Positions 21,663 to 32,506 of a stretch of DNA of 64,000 nt are shown here, piece by piece; position 1 is the first letter of the stretch, and each line of letters begins with the position of its first letter. The position numbers and the translations under genes were made by a program. Source of the DNA: Euphorbia lathyris (Eukaryota; Streptophyta; Magnoliopsida; Malpighiales; Euphorbiaceae); assembly GCF_963576675.1 (NCBI RefSeq), contig NC_088918.1, positions 66,117,001 through 66,181,000 on the forward strand, in the 5' to 3' direction. Below the pieces are notes generated by a model. That model saw only the letters and a program-made list of their open reading frames with translations. It made no database searches and was not told the origin of the DNA.

Positions 21663-22352
21663 GTTGTCTTCTCCACCCTAACTTTTTGCACTTGTACTTT
21701 ATGGTTTGTGATGCAATGTTGGAACTTATTGCACATTTTTAATGTGAGGAGGAGGGGTAGACAAACTTACAAAAATTGTATATTTTTAAAATTTTTGTTG
21801 CGTCGTGTCTAGTTTAGTTTAGCGTTTTCGGGTTTTATTTATGTTTTCGCATGTTAAGGACCTAAAACCGTGAACCTCCTTCGAATCTAAACTTCGTTAT
21901 TTGTCTTTAAGGGCTGAGAACCGAATCTAAGATTGCATGACAACTAGTTTAGGTGTAGGACACAATCCTTGTATCTGTAAAAGCATGAGCTAAAGTTTGC
22001 ATTTAGACCCTACTTTTGAAGAAATGCCAAAATCATTACTTAGGTAGATAACTTAAGAATTGAAGGCATGTGATATTAAACTTGAGTTTGGGGAGAACTA
22101 GTAAGCACAAAATTGAAACCCAAGAACTGTGAGTTGAATTTGAGCCCAAGAGCGAACATCAAAAAGCTCTTTTTCTTGACATTTTTGTGTGAATGCTTTG
22201 ACTTGTGGAAAGATTACAGATTTTGCACCTAATACTGAGTTGAACCTACATGCGTTGATTTGAGATGTTAAACGATGAATCAGCCTCATTAGAATTAACC
22301 TTTTCTTTACCTTATTTTCTCTTTTTCATCTACTCTAGGAATCCCCTTTGAG
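21663..22352 (+). other. 3' untranslated internal region of the Athila-type element, first part
   Basis: No gene. It contains ordinary Athila-like non-coding sequence up to the solo-LTR insertion at 22358; the remainder continues at 25278. Confidence 0.5.
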
Positions 22353-22357
22353 CCTGT

Positions 22358-25272
22358 TGTAGACACCGAGTCGGAGGACCTGTGACGAAAACCTGGAAAC
22401 AAGACGGTTGAAGCGATTAATTCCGAAAGTTTCAAAAAAATAAAATAAATAAGTTACGGTCGGTCGCTGTTGTCGATCGGATAGCTCACGAATGCCTAAC
22501 GGCACGGTGCGAGTGCTTAGCGGCGGTCGGCGCGCGTTCGATGACAGTCGGACGCCCGCTCGACGACGCAAAGCGCGCGCTCGACGTCTGTCGGACACAC
22601 GCATCCAACCATGAATGGTACGCGCTCGGTGTCCAAGCAAGGCACGAGCTTGGCGGCACGGGACGTGCGTTCGTCGGCCACGAGGCGTGTGCGCCCGGCA
22701 GCGCGGAACACGCGCTCGGCGGTCACGACGCGGAGCGCGAGCTCGACGGCCGCCGGGGCGTGCACGCCCGACGACGTGAGACGCGCCCCGGCGGCCGTTG
22801 AGCGAGTGCCCGACCGCGTCGGGCGGAAGCCCAACGGTAGGCAGGCGCGAGCGCCCAACCGCGTCGAGCGGACGCCCAACGGCTTTGGGCGACGCCCGAT
22901 TTTACTCGGGCGTCGCCCATTGCTTCGGGACCCGTTTCCCTATAAAAAGGGGCACGGATCCCAATGAAAAGAAGGGGAGGATTTTTGGAGCCTTTCTCAC
23001 TCTAGACATTTTTAGAGAGAGAAAGCGATTTTTTTTTAGAAAAATATTTTTTTTCTCAAAAATTCCTAATATAAAAAAAAATATAAAAAACGGGAGATCG
23101 CAACTCGTGGAATCAATCGGTTTCGACTGTCAGATACCGAATTTAAGGTATTATCCGAGGACTAGACTCTTTTATTTTGTTTATTCTCTTCTTCTATTTA
23201 TTTTTATGTTATAGTTTTTATTTAATTAGTTATTTATTTTATCACGTTTTACTCAATTAGCGTATTTATTTAATTTTCGTTTCGTGTTGAATAAAATTCG
23301 GTTTCGTTTTAATATAAAAAAACCTCGTTTTAATATCCCAATACGAACCGTGATCCGATAAAAAGGTAGTTCGGGTATTGAAAACGTTGTAATTATAAGT
23401 TTTTAATCTAAAGAATTTCCAAATAACGTTTTAAAATAAAAAACGTTGTTTTAGGAACTTCCGTTATTGACTATGATCCATTTTTGGTAGTTCGGAAATC
23501 CAAAACGATTGAATTAGATTTAATTTTAAGCTTTTGAATAAATCTGGAAACAATTGGAGTGCTGCTGTAATTTTCCTTTTCTGTCACTAATTGCTGTTTA
23601 CCGACGGATTTTCCGTCGGTAAATCTGCCAGAATGTAAAAAATGCTGTTTTGGTCCCTCTTTCTCAACTTTTAAGCTTTTAATCCTTTATATATATATAT
23701 GTATAGTTATGTAATATATATTTTCAAATTATTTTAGACATTTAGTGTATATAATTATTTAGGATGTTTGTATATCATTTTTTTTATTCTATTTTTAAAT
23801 ATAAGTATATGTATATATATATTCTCTTTTTCATTCATTTGAGTTATATTAGATTCCATTTTAAAGGGTTATTTATTTGGGCATTTTGGGAATTAATTAG
23901 TAAGTATTAGTATATGGATATATGTTAGTTTTGATATCTAAAACTATATTAGTTATGTATATATATAGTTTTGGGATATTTGGGTTATGTTATTGATTAT
24001 TAAATGAAACTATTTTGGGTAAATGGTATTTCTTTCATTTATGAGATTTATTTACTATTTTAACATCTTTAAAGTATAAATGTATTATATCTAGTATTTT
24101 CATATATGTATTATATAGTTTCTTTTTATTAACTTTTATTTTCATATTCTCTTTTTGATTTAAAGGTATATATATATGCTTAAGTTATTTTCTTTATTCT
24201 TTTGGACTATTCATGGGTCCATGTTTCAAATGAGCTTTATTTGAGTGTGAATCTTGGTTCAAATAGGTTTATTATTGCAATTGTGACAAGTAGAGAATCC
24301 ATTAAGGAAAAAGGGGAAAATAAATCACAAAAAGAGTTTTCAATTTAATTATTTGAGCTAATGAATTTGTAGAGGTTCCTAATGTAAATAAATAGTGTTT
24401 TCTTGACATTTCAAATCGTTTCTTAAAATACCACGTTTTAAAACCTTAGTCCGTTCCAACGACGGATTAAGCGAACCTTGTAATTAAAATCGTTTTCATT
24501 GTAAATAATGAAGTTTTGAATCATTTTCTTAAAGGATTTATACAAAATAAAATTGACTTGTATGTTTAACCACGTTTTCTTATTAAAGGATTTTATCTCA
24601 AGGTTTTCAAATACTCGAGTCGTTCCAACGGCGATTCGGGTGAACTTCATCAAACGGGGTTTTAAAACGCACCTAAATCGTTCCAACGGCGATTAAGGTG
24701 CGAACCATGTAAATAAACTCATTTTGGGGAAATAAGTTAGCGTAGAATTAACTCGCAACACGACATGTAAATCACGTTGTAAATAAACCACTTCTTCCTT
24801 CCTCCCCTCTCTTTTATATATCCAATTGATGTAAATGGGTGATTCTTTACTAAAGTGGCTTTTCAATGATATATGTTCAAAACGGTTTCCAAAATGAGAA
24901 AGAAAAGGTTTCAAATGAATTTTAAACTTAAAGAAGTGTACGATTAGTCCGTTATCGCCTAACATGCTGAGTAGGAGGCCGGTGGTTCATAACCGGGCGA
25001 TGTCGGGGTGCCTAGTAGCCTTTCTCCGGAAAGGAGCTAGCCTTCTCGGCTCGTACCTAAGTTTCCCGAACCCACACCGGTCTCCCGCAAGGGATCGGTG
25101 TTCATTTTCCCATTCGTGGGTGGCGACTCTTCCATATCTCCGAGCTTCGGTCCTACCGAGCAGCTTGATTCCACGATTGGTTGCTTTCGACGCCAATCAC
25201 CGCTTACGTCGCCATGAGGTTGTCCACCCTCCGGTCTGCCCGGGAGATTAGGCCGCGGCACCTCGTCTAACA
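22358..25272 (+). mobile_element. Solo LTR, 2915 bp, with perfect 5-bp target duplication
   Basis: It starts TGTAGACACCGAGTCGG and ends CCTCGTCTAACA, giving short inverted ends TGTAGAC / TGTTAGAC. CCTGT flanks it at 22353-22357 and 25273-25277. A GC-rich, CGCGCTCG-rich block (22500-22930) precedes a TATA box at 22941. No coding domain, primer site or second LTR is seen, so a solo LTR left by LTR-LTR recombination is the simplest view; the alternative is a small non-autonomous element. Long LTRs like this occur in Tat/Ogre-type Gypsy elements, but the lineage is not proven. Confidence 0.75.
22941..22948 (+). promoter_or_regulatory. TATA box of the 2.9-kb solo LTR
   Basis: CCCTATAAAAAGGGGC lies directly after the GC-rich block and sets a plus orientation for this LTR. 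Confidence 0.6.
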
Positions 25273-25277
25273 CCTGT

Positions 25278-26123
25278 ATTTTTGTAGTTTATAGATTTTC
25301 TTTCGTTCTAACCCATATTTTCGCAAACCATCACTCGGTTTGTTGCTTGACTCGAGTTGTTACAAAGCCCGTATCAAGCCTTTATTTTCTTCTAGCGCTT
25401 TATCCTTGTTTATGGCACCATAGTAGCAAGCCAAAAGGCTAAGAGGTGACTGAGCATCACTACCCAAAAGAAAAAAAAATCAAAAAAAAAAAGAGAAAAA
25501 TGGAAAAGGAAAAGAAAAAGAGACGAACAAAAGAGGGAGAACTCTATTCCCCAGTTCTAAAATTAGAACGTCTCAGAAAAAAATAATAATGAATAAAAAG
25601 CTCAATCACTTCACAATTTGCTAAAGCCATTTTAAACTTCGTTTTTCTAGCGCTAGAACTCCTAACCCTTGTTGTACCTTTAACCCCCTAACCACATTAC
25701 AACCTCAATTCGAGGTTGTTTTTGATATCATCAGAGTCATATGGCATAGTAGAGGAACTCAGATGAACGTACAAAATCAACGTAATCCTAAGCAAGAACA
25801 TAAGCCGAGAGTAAAACACTTTAGCCACAAAAATTGTGTGAATTGAGTGAACTACCTATGGTGAGGTGATTTACTTAGCTATCCCCTTAAGCTCGTTTAA
25901 TTGAACATGTGTCCTTTTTCTTAAACATATGACCTGTGATAATTGAAATGCGGCTTTTGGATATCGTGTCTCTACTTTGTATTTCCGAATGCATGTAATT
26001 ACAGATGCTCGAAATTGTGTCAAGCACCTAGTCAAACCAGGAGGTTTTCTAGCTTGCTTGTGATTGCGGGTTTAGTTTTTTAGTTTACTTGGGGACAAGT
26101 AAAGTTTTAAGTGCGATGAGGTT
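25278..26123 (+). other. 3' internal region of the Athila-type element with hairpin and polypurine tract
   Basis: Non-coding. It has a long purine-rich run (about 25468-25560) and, just before the 3' LTR, a hairpin at 26084-26103. The stretch between hairpin and LTR (26104-26123) includes the purine-rich GTGCGATGAGG, the likely plus-strand primer tract. Confidence 0.6.
26084..26103 (+). other. Perfect hairpin 20 nt upstream of the Athila-type 3' LTR
   Basis: TTTACTTG and CAAGTAAA pair over 8 bp around the loop GGGA. A homologous hairpin with a different stem occurs at 30987-31006 in another element, at the same distance from its 3' LTR. Confidence 0.7.
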
Positions 26124-26564
26124 TGATAGGGGTCAAAAACCCCTATCTTTGGGTACGGTTTTAGGACGGTTTTTAGTGTTATTTCGTGAATAAGCGATCA
26201 ATTCTCGCATTTATATGCTTTTGTGTGAGTTAGTTAGAAATTGGAAATGTTTTATTAACTTTTCGTTGTTTGGGCTCATTTTCTGATCATTTTAGGCAAA
26301 TATGGCCAAAATGGCATGTATGTTATAATTCTGTTATCTTTTATAGCTAATTGATCCGCCAAAAGTCGCACCAAACGGAGCGTTTGCTCAAAATGAGCGA
26401 TTGGCGGGTCAATTTAGCCTTGGGACTAATGCTATTTGGATTTTTCGTGCATGCGCAGGGATAAGTTTGGGTGAAAGTTACATCATGGGACATCGAGCAA
26501 CCGCGCGGAGGCGTGCAGGGCAAAACCGCTCGTCGGACTGGCCTTTGTATGCCAGCTCGCCGAG
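26124..26564 (+). repeat. 3' LTR of the Athila-type element, first segment
   Basis: Nearly identical to the start of the 5' LTR (TGATAGGGGTCAAAAACC). It is broken at GCCAGCTCGCCGAG by the insertion of the element 26565-32501. Confidence 0.9.
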
Positions 26565-28044
26565 TGTTATCTTGCATTTTCATATAGTTTTTAATATATT
26601 TTAATTATAGTAATCATACATCTTAAGATAGTTTTTAATATTTTATAATTGTTTTATGTTTAGTTTTGTGTTTTAAGAAATAATGCTTGTTCCATATGTT
26701 TTTAGGTATTATTTGAGGCAAAAATGCAATTATGGAATCATTACTGAAGTAAATAAAGTTGCCCGACCAGAACTCCCTCCAGTTGCGACCTCGTAGCAGT
26801 TCAAGAATAAATTCCTCAATAACCATCCAATGAAGGTTATGACTATTTGAAGAGTCTTTTGAATGCTCAAGAAGGAGTTACACTGCTTAATGCTCTCTTT
26901 AATTCTATTAAAGTTAAAAAGTTGCAAAGAAGAATTCAATTCTCCATTAATCTTCTTTTTAATTACATTAAAGTTAAGAAGTTAGAGCAAAGAATTCAAT
27001 CCTCCATCAATCTTTTCTTTAATGACATTAAAGTTGGAAGTTACAAGGAATACATGAAGGCATGTGCAACTATAAATACCTATATTGGAAAGAATGAAAG
27101 TAGACCTGGAACAGACGTGGAACAGGCCTCACCACACTCTCTTTATCTCTCTTTTAGACTTTTTTTGTAGTTTACTTTTTGTTCTTTTCATTTCTACATT
27201 TGTAACCAATTCTAGTTTTTATTTCAAAGTTTATTCTCTGTTCATCTTTTCTTCTTTTTATTTTAATTATGTTTACTAGTTTGTTTTCTATTAAATTTCT
27301 TGTTTTCTTTCCATCTACCATGAACTAACTCCTCCATAGCTAGAGCTATGGCGGATCCTAATCGAAGTATATGATTTAGTTGTAGTCCAATTTCAAGTTC
27401 ATAATTTACTAAATAGAGAATTAAACTATGGAGCTTAATTTCCTAGTTAGATATCTGGCCAGTATTTAGCTAAATTACAATTAATTATTTTGGTTGACCG
27501 ACACTAAGATAATTAATGGAATTACATAGTTTAGACCTGTGTCTATGCGGTGCGGTTTTTCAGGGTTTAGTTTCACGACTTAACTTTGGGGTTATTTCAG
27601 AGAACTTAATACTTTCATTATATTTTTATTCTTGACTGGACCAAAGCTAAGGTAATTGTATGTGAAATAGGATTAATCTTGACTGGCCCAAAGCTAGGTT
27701 AATTACTTTAGGAAATAATCACCGTCTCTAGATTAAAACTTAAGAACTTGGATAGGATTGTTGTGTGGATTATATACATTAGGTTAGGTGAAGTCTTGCT
27801 CTAGTGATTTACATCATATTTAAACTCAATTTATTTCCTTGCTTACTTCATTTAATTGTTTTAAATTTATTAGTTTAATATCACAACCAATTTAAGTTTT
27901 GATGGCTTAGATAATAAAAATTCACAGAAATCAACAGATATAAACACAATCCTCGAGGGAACGATACTCTACTTATTCTTTATTACTTGATCACAATGGG
28001 GTGCACTTGCCCTTAGTTTTGCACGATACACATTTCGTCCATCA
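26565..28044 (+). repeat. 5' LTR of copy A, 1480 bp
   Basis: TATA box at 27071-27078 (TATAAATA). Directly upstream is a 60-bp unit repeated three times. The TATA-downstream part includes a poly-T-rich region, then a stretch with GACTGGACCAAAGCTA repeats before the CA terminus. Confidence 0.9.
26888..27055 (+). repeat. 60-bp tandem repeat, three units, upstream of the LTR TATA box
   Basis: Units are in exact 60-bp register: the motif ATTAAAGTT recurs at 26907, 26967 and 27027, each followed by AAGTT and, in the first two, a run reading AGAATTCAAT. The array is also present in the 3' LTR (about 31347-31500). In copy B part of a unit is deleted (53570-53640). Confidence 0.8.
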
Positions 28045-28050
28045 AGTTTT

Positions 28051-28070
28051 TACCGCCGTTGCCGGGGATT
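28051..28070 (+). other. Primer-binding site of copy A (diverged tRNA-Asp type)
   Basis: The site reads TACCGCCGTTGCCGGGGATT, against TGGCGCCGTTGCCGGGGA in the Athila-type element. The two changes sit at the primer-proximal end and could reduce priming. Copy B has TGGCGTCGTTGCCGGGGA at 54701. Confidence 0.65.
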
Positions 28071-28173
28071 GTTTGTTTTATAATTTTGATTTAGTTGAAG
28101 TTCTATTATTTTAAGCGTTTTTTTTATATTTTGTTCCTTTTTACTTTTTTTTCTTTTATGTTTATTTTGCAAG

Positions 28174-29094
28174 GTGATGGACCAAAATAGTTATCCATGG
28201 TGGTTGAATGCTCCAACATTCAACAACCACTTAGAGATGCAAGCTCAAGCCAATGAGGATAAATTTTTGATGTTTATGAAGGATAACTTTCCGGATGTGT
28301 CTCTTCGCGATGCGGCATGTATACATTGTGGGGGTTTACATTTTGAACTGGATTGTCAATATCAAAATTCAAATCTTTATACTAATTCTTGCTATATGGA
28401 TGATCAATATAAGCTGCCTAGAGAAGAAATTTCAAGCACGTTTTCCCCATATTGGGAGAATGGTTATGAGTGTAATCAAGATTCTCAAGCCTTATCACTA
28501 AATTTTGAGTATGAGGAGGATCCACAATGGAAAGAAATAATCGATATTATTGAGCAGATAAATAATAAATTCTCTTCATTGGAGACTTTTACCAAAAATA
28601 TCGATGCTTCTCAGAGAAATATAATGAAAACTTTAGAAGGTCTGATTGCAATTACGTCAACTGAAGAGCCATATTCAGATTTTTCAAGTGAAGCATATAA
28701 CTTGATTGAACCTCAACATGAAGACGTCCTTGAGGAATGTTCAGATATATGTTTGGTGATAAGTTGTGAAGATAAATCAATAGAGAAAAAAGAGTTTGAA
28801 ATTTCAAATGAAGTTGAAAGTACCATCACCCGAATAGATGAGACCACCACACCTGAACTTGTGGTGCAAATTTCCATGACTGAAGAGTTTGAAACAACCC
28901 TGATTGACGAATTTTATGTATTATATGACTTACCAAAAGAGTCAAAAAGGGAGACATCTAAACTCTTTTATAACTTTTACAAATTTATGTCATGGATTTT
29001 ATTGATTTATTTTAAAGAAAATACTCCAATTTGCATTCATGGAATATTTATTAAAGAATTTGGATTCCTCATAATGCTTCATTCATTTACATAA
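28174..29094 (+). CDS. Gag-like protein of copy A (knuckle plus coiled coil, no capsid domain)
   Basis: 306 codons, open. The start MMDQNSYPWWLNAP lies about 100 nt after the primer site. A short helix-rich region leads to the knuckle CIHCGGLHFELDC (residues 49-61), with the same CX2CX3HX4C spacing as the Athila-type Gag at 18961. An aromatic/Asn-rich stretch follows, then a probable coiled coil (INNKFSSLETFTKNID), an acidic Glu/Ser region, and a hydrophobic segment near the C-terminus (FMSWILLIYF). It looks like the C-terminal half of an Athila Gag without the capsid part. It probably binds element RNA; that role is inferred. Confidence 0.7.
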   Translation: MMDQNSYPWWLNAPTFNNHLEMQAQANEDKFLMFMKDNFPDVSLRDAACIHCGGLHFELDCQYQNSNLYTNSCYMDDQYKLPREEISSTFSPYWENGYECNQDSQALSLNFEYEEDPQWKEIIDIIEQINNKFSSLETFTKNIDASQRNIMKTLEGLIAITSTEEPYSDFSSEAYNLIEPQHEDVLEECSDICLVISCEDKSIEKKEFEISNEVESTITRIDETTTPELVVQISMTEEFETTLIDEFYVLYDLPKESKRETSKLFYNFYKFMSWILLIYFKENTPICIHGIFIKEFGFLIMLHSFT

Positions 29095-30490
29095 AAGGGA
29101 GGTTTGTAGTCAAGCTAAACGACTATAATCTTAGCGCTTCCGGGAGGCAACCCGAGTTTTTTTTTTAATTTCTCTTTTATTTACAATATTTCTTTAAGTA
29201 AGTTTTATTTTTATTTTTTTTGTTTATTTATTTTGCAGGTAAACAAAAAAAAACAAAAAAACAAATTTGCGCAACAGTAGAATTGAGTTATCCCATCTCC
29301 TCTACCACATTCGGTTTGAGGGAGTTTTTCTTTAACCCTTTTTATTTTTCCACTTTACCTTTTATCGCATTTTTGGGAGTAAATGCATGCTCTAAAGTGT
29401 GAGGAAGGGTAAAAAGGGTTTTACCTTAGTTTAAGTTTTTATTATTTATTATTTATTGTTTATGTTTGTGTTTATTGTTTTTAGGATAATTTCATTTAGT
29501 TGCATGCTTCCTTACATGTTAAAATCATTGTCTTCCCTTTTTCAAAAATTTGAGATGGACTTAGGAAGAAAACTCGTAAACAATTGACCATTAATAGGAT
29601 GAAACTTCACCATGGCAGTCATAAATTTCGAAATTACATTTTTTTATAGAATTACGAAACTGAGGAACTTTGGATTAGAATGGGAGTTCCGAAGACTACA
29701 CTTGTGGACTTAAAATAAGCATTGAACTTGTCATTTGGTTAAACTTTTTGGTACAAATATTAACCCGAACATATGTGAGATTTTGAGACCAACTATTTGA
29801 CCATTTTATTACACATTGCTCGGTTTATTTTTTTCTTGAGTGTGCTCATACTAGCTATTGTCTATAGAATTTGCATCAAATGCTAGTCGAAACCTAGTGC
29901 ATCTAGTTGGAACTTGGCGTGATCAAGGCAATTAAGTGTAGCCCTTTGTTAATGTTAAAACTTATTTTTCCTTGTTTAAACCCAAAACCCTTTTACATCG
30001 TGTTTAGTTAAGCCCGTTGAAGCCTACATATACCACTTTCTTTGTTTCACCACATTACAAACCCCTAACGTCTTAAATACCCTTTTCTCACCAATGAATT
30101 TACAATTATTGTGCACCAATAGGAATATTTTAGGGATCTCAAAATTTGTGGAAAATAGGAAGCCGAGAATTATTTTTGCTACTTTATGTGCTTTTGCAAA
30201 GAAGAAAAAAAAATAAAAAAAATAAAAAGCTAAAGAAAAGAAAAAAAAAAACAGAGAAGAAAAAAAGTAAAAAAGAAAAAAAAAGAAAGCAAGGGTTGAG
30301 TCGTTTAGTTTGAGGTGGAGATTCCAGCATGATTAATCTCAGAAAATTCATTTGAAGCAACGAACTGTAATATATAATCATAAGTTAAGAATAAGGATAA
30401 ACAGATGAATACTCAACATTGTGAGACTGGTTGCAGTCTTGGAGATAGAAGTTGGTAAGAAAAAAAAAGTTTTCTCATCAGCAGCACATC

Positions 30491-30724
30491 TTATGTTTCT
30501 CGGTTGATCTTTGAAGAGCTCTGAGGCTTATTGTATTTATTTTGCACAACTAGTTGTTTATTCACTCTCCACATATTTTCCTTATCCAAACCTGTCCCTA
30601 AACCAACATTACAACCCGTAAAAGACCTTGTGATCTTGTTTCTGACTAGATAAGCACAATGGTAACAACTGGATGACAATGCAAATTCACCGTAGCCAAA
30701 GCTAGTATAGGGCTTGAGAGACAA
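30491..30724 (-). other. Antisense 77-codon frame conserved between copies A and B
   Basis: It begins MSLKPYTSFGYGEFALSSS and has the same length and frame in copy B (57297-57064), with about eight amino-acid differences. Extra antisense genes are known in some plant Ty3-gypsy lineages, but I see no domain here and conservation may simply reflect recent common ancestry. Confidence 0.2.
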
Positions 30725-30986
30725 AATTTACACCTAAACACTTGAGTGAAATGAGTGACCATTAGTGAGGTACCAAAATAGTTTGCCTTTTGATTTTGTG
30801 ACATGATTGAAGATACGTCTGCTTGTGTTGGTTTGTGGAGAAACGATTCGAATCTTTTAGCATCCAAACCTTTTGTTTTTCATCCAAACTTGTGAAATCG
30901 ACATCTATGAATGCCAAGTGAAGTAAATTGTGTTATTGTGTGAATTATTTATAGTGAGTATTCTAGAGTTTGTTTTGAGTCTAAGG

Positions 30987-31006
30987 CTTGCTTGAGGACA
31001 AGCAAG
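30987..31006 (+). other. Perfect hairpin 20 nt upstream of the copy A 3' LTR
   Basis: CTTGCTTG and CAAGCAAG pair over 8 bp around the loop AGGA. Compared with the hairpin at 26084-26103, stem bases differ in both arms while pairing is kept. Confidence 0.7.
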
Positions 31007-31025
31007 GTTCAAAGTGTGAGGAAGT

Positions 31026-32501
31026 TGTTATCTTGCATTTTCATATAGTTTTTAATATATTTTAATTATAGTAATCATACATCTTAAGATAGTTTTTAAT
31101 ATTTTATAATTGTTTTATGTTTAGTTTTGTGTTTTAAGAAATAATGCTTGTTCCATATGTTTTTAGGTATTATTTGAGGCAAAAATGCAATTATGGAATC
31201 ATTACTAAAGTAAAAGTTGCCCGACCAGAACTCCCTCCAGTTGCGACCTCGTAGCAGTTCAAGAATAAATTCCTCAATAAACATCCAAAGAAGGTTATGA
31301 CTATTTGAAGAGTCTTTTGAATGCTCAAGAAGGAGTTACACTACTTAATGCTCTCTTTAATTCTATTAAAGTTAAAAAGTTGCAAAGAAGAATTCAATTC
31401 TCCATTAATCTTCTTTTTAATTACATTAAAGTTAAGAAGTTAGAGAAAAGAATTCAATCCTCCATCAATCTTTTCTTTAATGGCATTAAAGTTGGAAGTT
31501 ACAAGGAATACATGAAGGCATGTGCAACTATAAATACCTATATTGGAAAGAATGAAAGTAGACATGGAACAGACGTGGAACAGGCCTCACCACACTCTCT
31601 TTATCTCTCTTTTAGACTTTTTTGTAGTTTACTTTTTGTTCTTTTCATTTCTACCTTTGTAACCAATTCTAGTTTTTATTTCAAAGTTTATTCTCTGTTC
31701 ATCTTTTCTTCTCTTTATTTTAATTATGTTTTCTAGTTTGTTTTCTATTAAATTTCTTGTTTTCTTTCCATCTACCATAAACTAACTCCTCCATAGCTAG
31801 AGCTATGGCGGATCCTAATCGAAGTATATGATTTAGTTGCAGTCCGATTTCAAGTTCATAATTTACTAAATAGAGAATTAAACTATGGAGCTTAATTTCC
31901 TAGTTAGATATCTGGCCAGTATTTAGCTAAATTACAATTAATTATTTTGGTTGACCGACACTAAGATAATTAATGGAATTACATAGTTTAGACCTGTGTC
32001 TATGCGGTGCGGTTTTTCAGGGTTTAGTTTCACGACTTAACTTTGGGGTTATTTCAGAGAACTTAATACTTTCATTATATTTTTATTCTTGACTGGACCA
32101 AAGCTAAGGTAATTGTATGTGAAATATGATTAATCTTGACTGGCCCAAAGCTAGGTTAATTACTTTAGGAAATAATCACCGTCTCTAGATTAAAACTTAA
32201 GAACTTGGATAGGATTGTTGTGTGGATTATATACATTAGGTTAGGTGAAGCCTTGCTCTAGTGATTTACATCATATTTAAACTCAATTTATTTCCTTGCT
32301 TACTTCATTTAATTGTTTTAAATTTATTAGTTTAATATCACAACCAATTCAAGTTTTGATTGCTTAGATAATAGAAATTCACAGAAATCAACAGATATAA
32401 ACACAATCCTCGAGGGAACGATACTCTACTTATTCTTTATTACTTGATCATGATGGGGTGCACTTGCCCTTAGTTTTGCACGATACACATTTCGTCCATC
32501 A
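31026..32501 (+). repeat. 3' LTR of copy A, 1476 bp
   Basis: Same ends and internal order as the 5' LTR, with few differences by eye, for example a short deletion in the AAGTAAATAAAG stretch near its start. The similarity suggests a fairly recent insertion. Confidence 0.9.
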
Positions 32502-32506
32502 CCGAG

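Larger units (their letters stand above)
29095..31025 (+). other. Non-coding 3' half of copy A, including purine tract and hairpin
   Basis: About 1.9 kb without a sense gene, yet well conserved in copy B. It has a purine-rich A/G tract at 30198-30292 and a hairpin (30987-31006) followed by a purine-rich GTGTGAGGAAG stretch at the 3' LTR boundary. An antisense frame of 77 codons (30724-30491) is also open in copy B at 57297-57064. Confidence 0.6.
26565..32501 (+). mobile_element. Gag-only Athila-related LTR retrotransposon, copy A, complete (5937 bp)
   Basis: Two LTRs of about 1480 bp (26565-28044 and 31026-32501), both starting TGTTATCTTGC and ending CGTCCATCA, very similar by eye. CCGAG duplications lie at 26560-26564 and 32502-32506. 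Inside are a primer-binding site variant, one gag-like ORF (28174-29094), a long non-coding region and a hairpin before the 3' LTR. No protease, RT or integrase. This matches the TR-GAG class of non-autonomous retrotransposons. It sits inside the 3' LTR of the Athila-type element and is therefore younger. Confidence 0.9.

Noticed and set aside
22335..22967. Several overlapping frames of 80-120 codons on both strands
   Set aside because: They follow from high GC and few stop codons in the repeat block of the solo LTR; Arg/Ala-rich low complexity, no homology.
24964..25273. 95-codon plus frame and antisense partners at the end of the 2.9-kb LTR
   Set aside because: No start context, no domain; lies at the LTR terminus where only non-coding sequence is expected.
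26888..27055. Possible CRISPR-like array
   Set aside because: Units are contiguous, without unique spacers, in a plant LTR; an ordinary tandem repeat.
26847..27170. 107-codon frame in the LTR with a repeated peptide (also 31305-31736)
   Set aside because: Produced by the 60-bp tandem repeats upstream of the TATA box; not in a coding position and disrupted in copy B.
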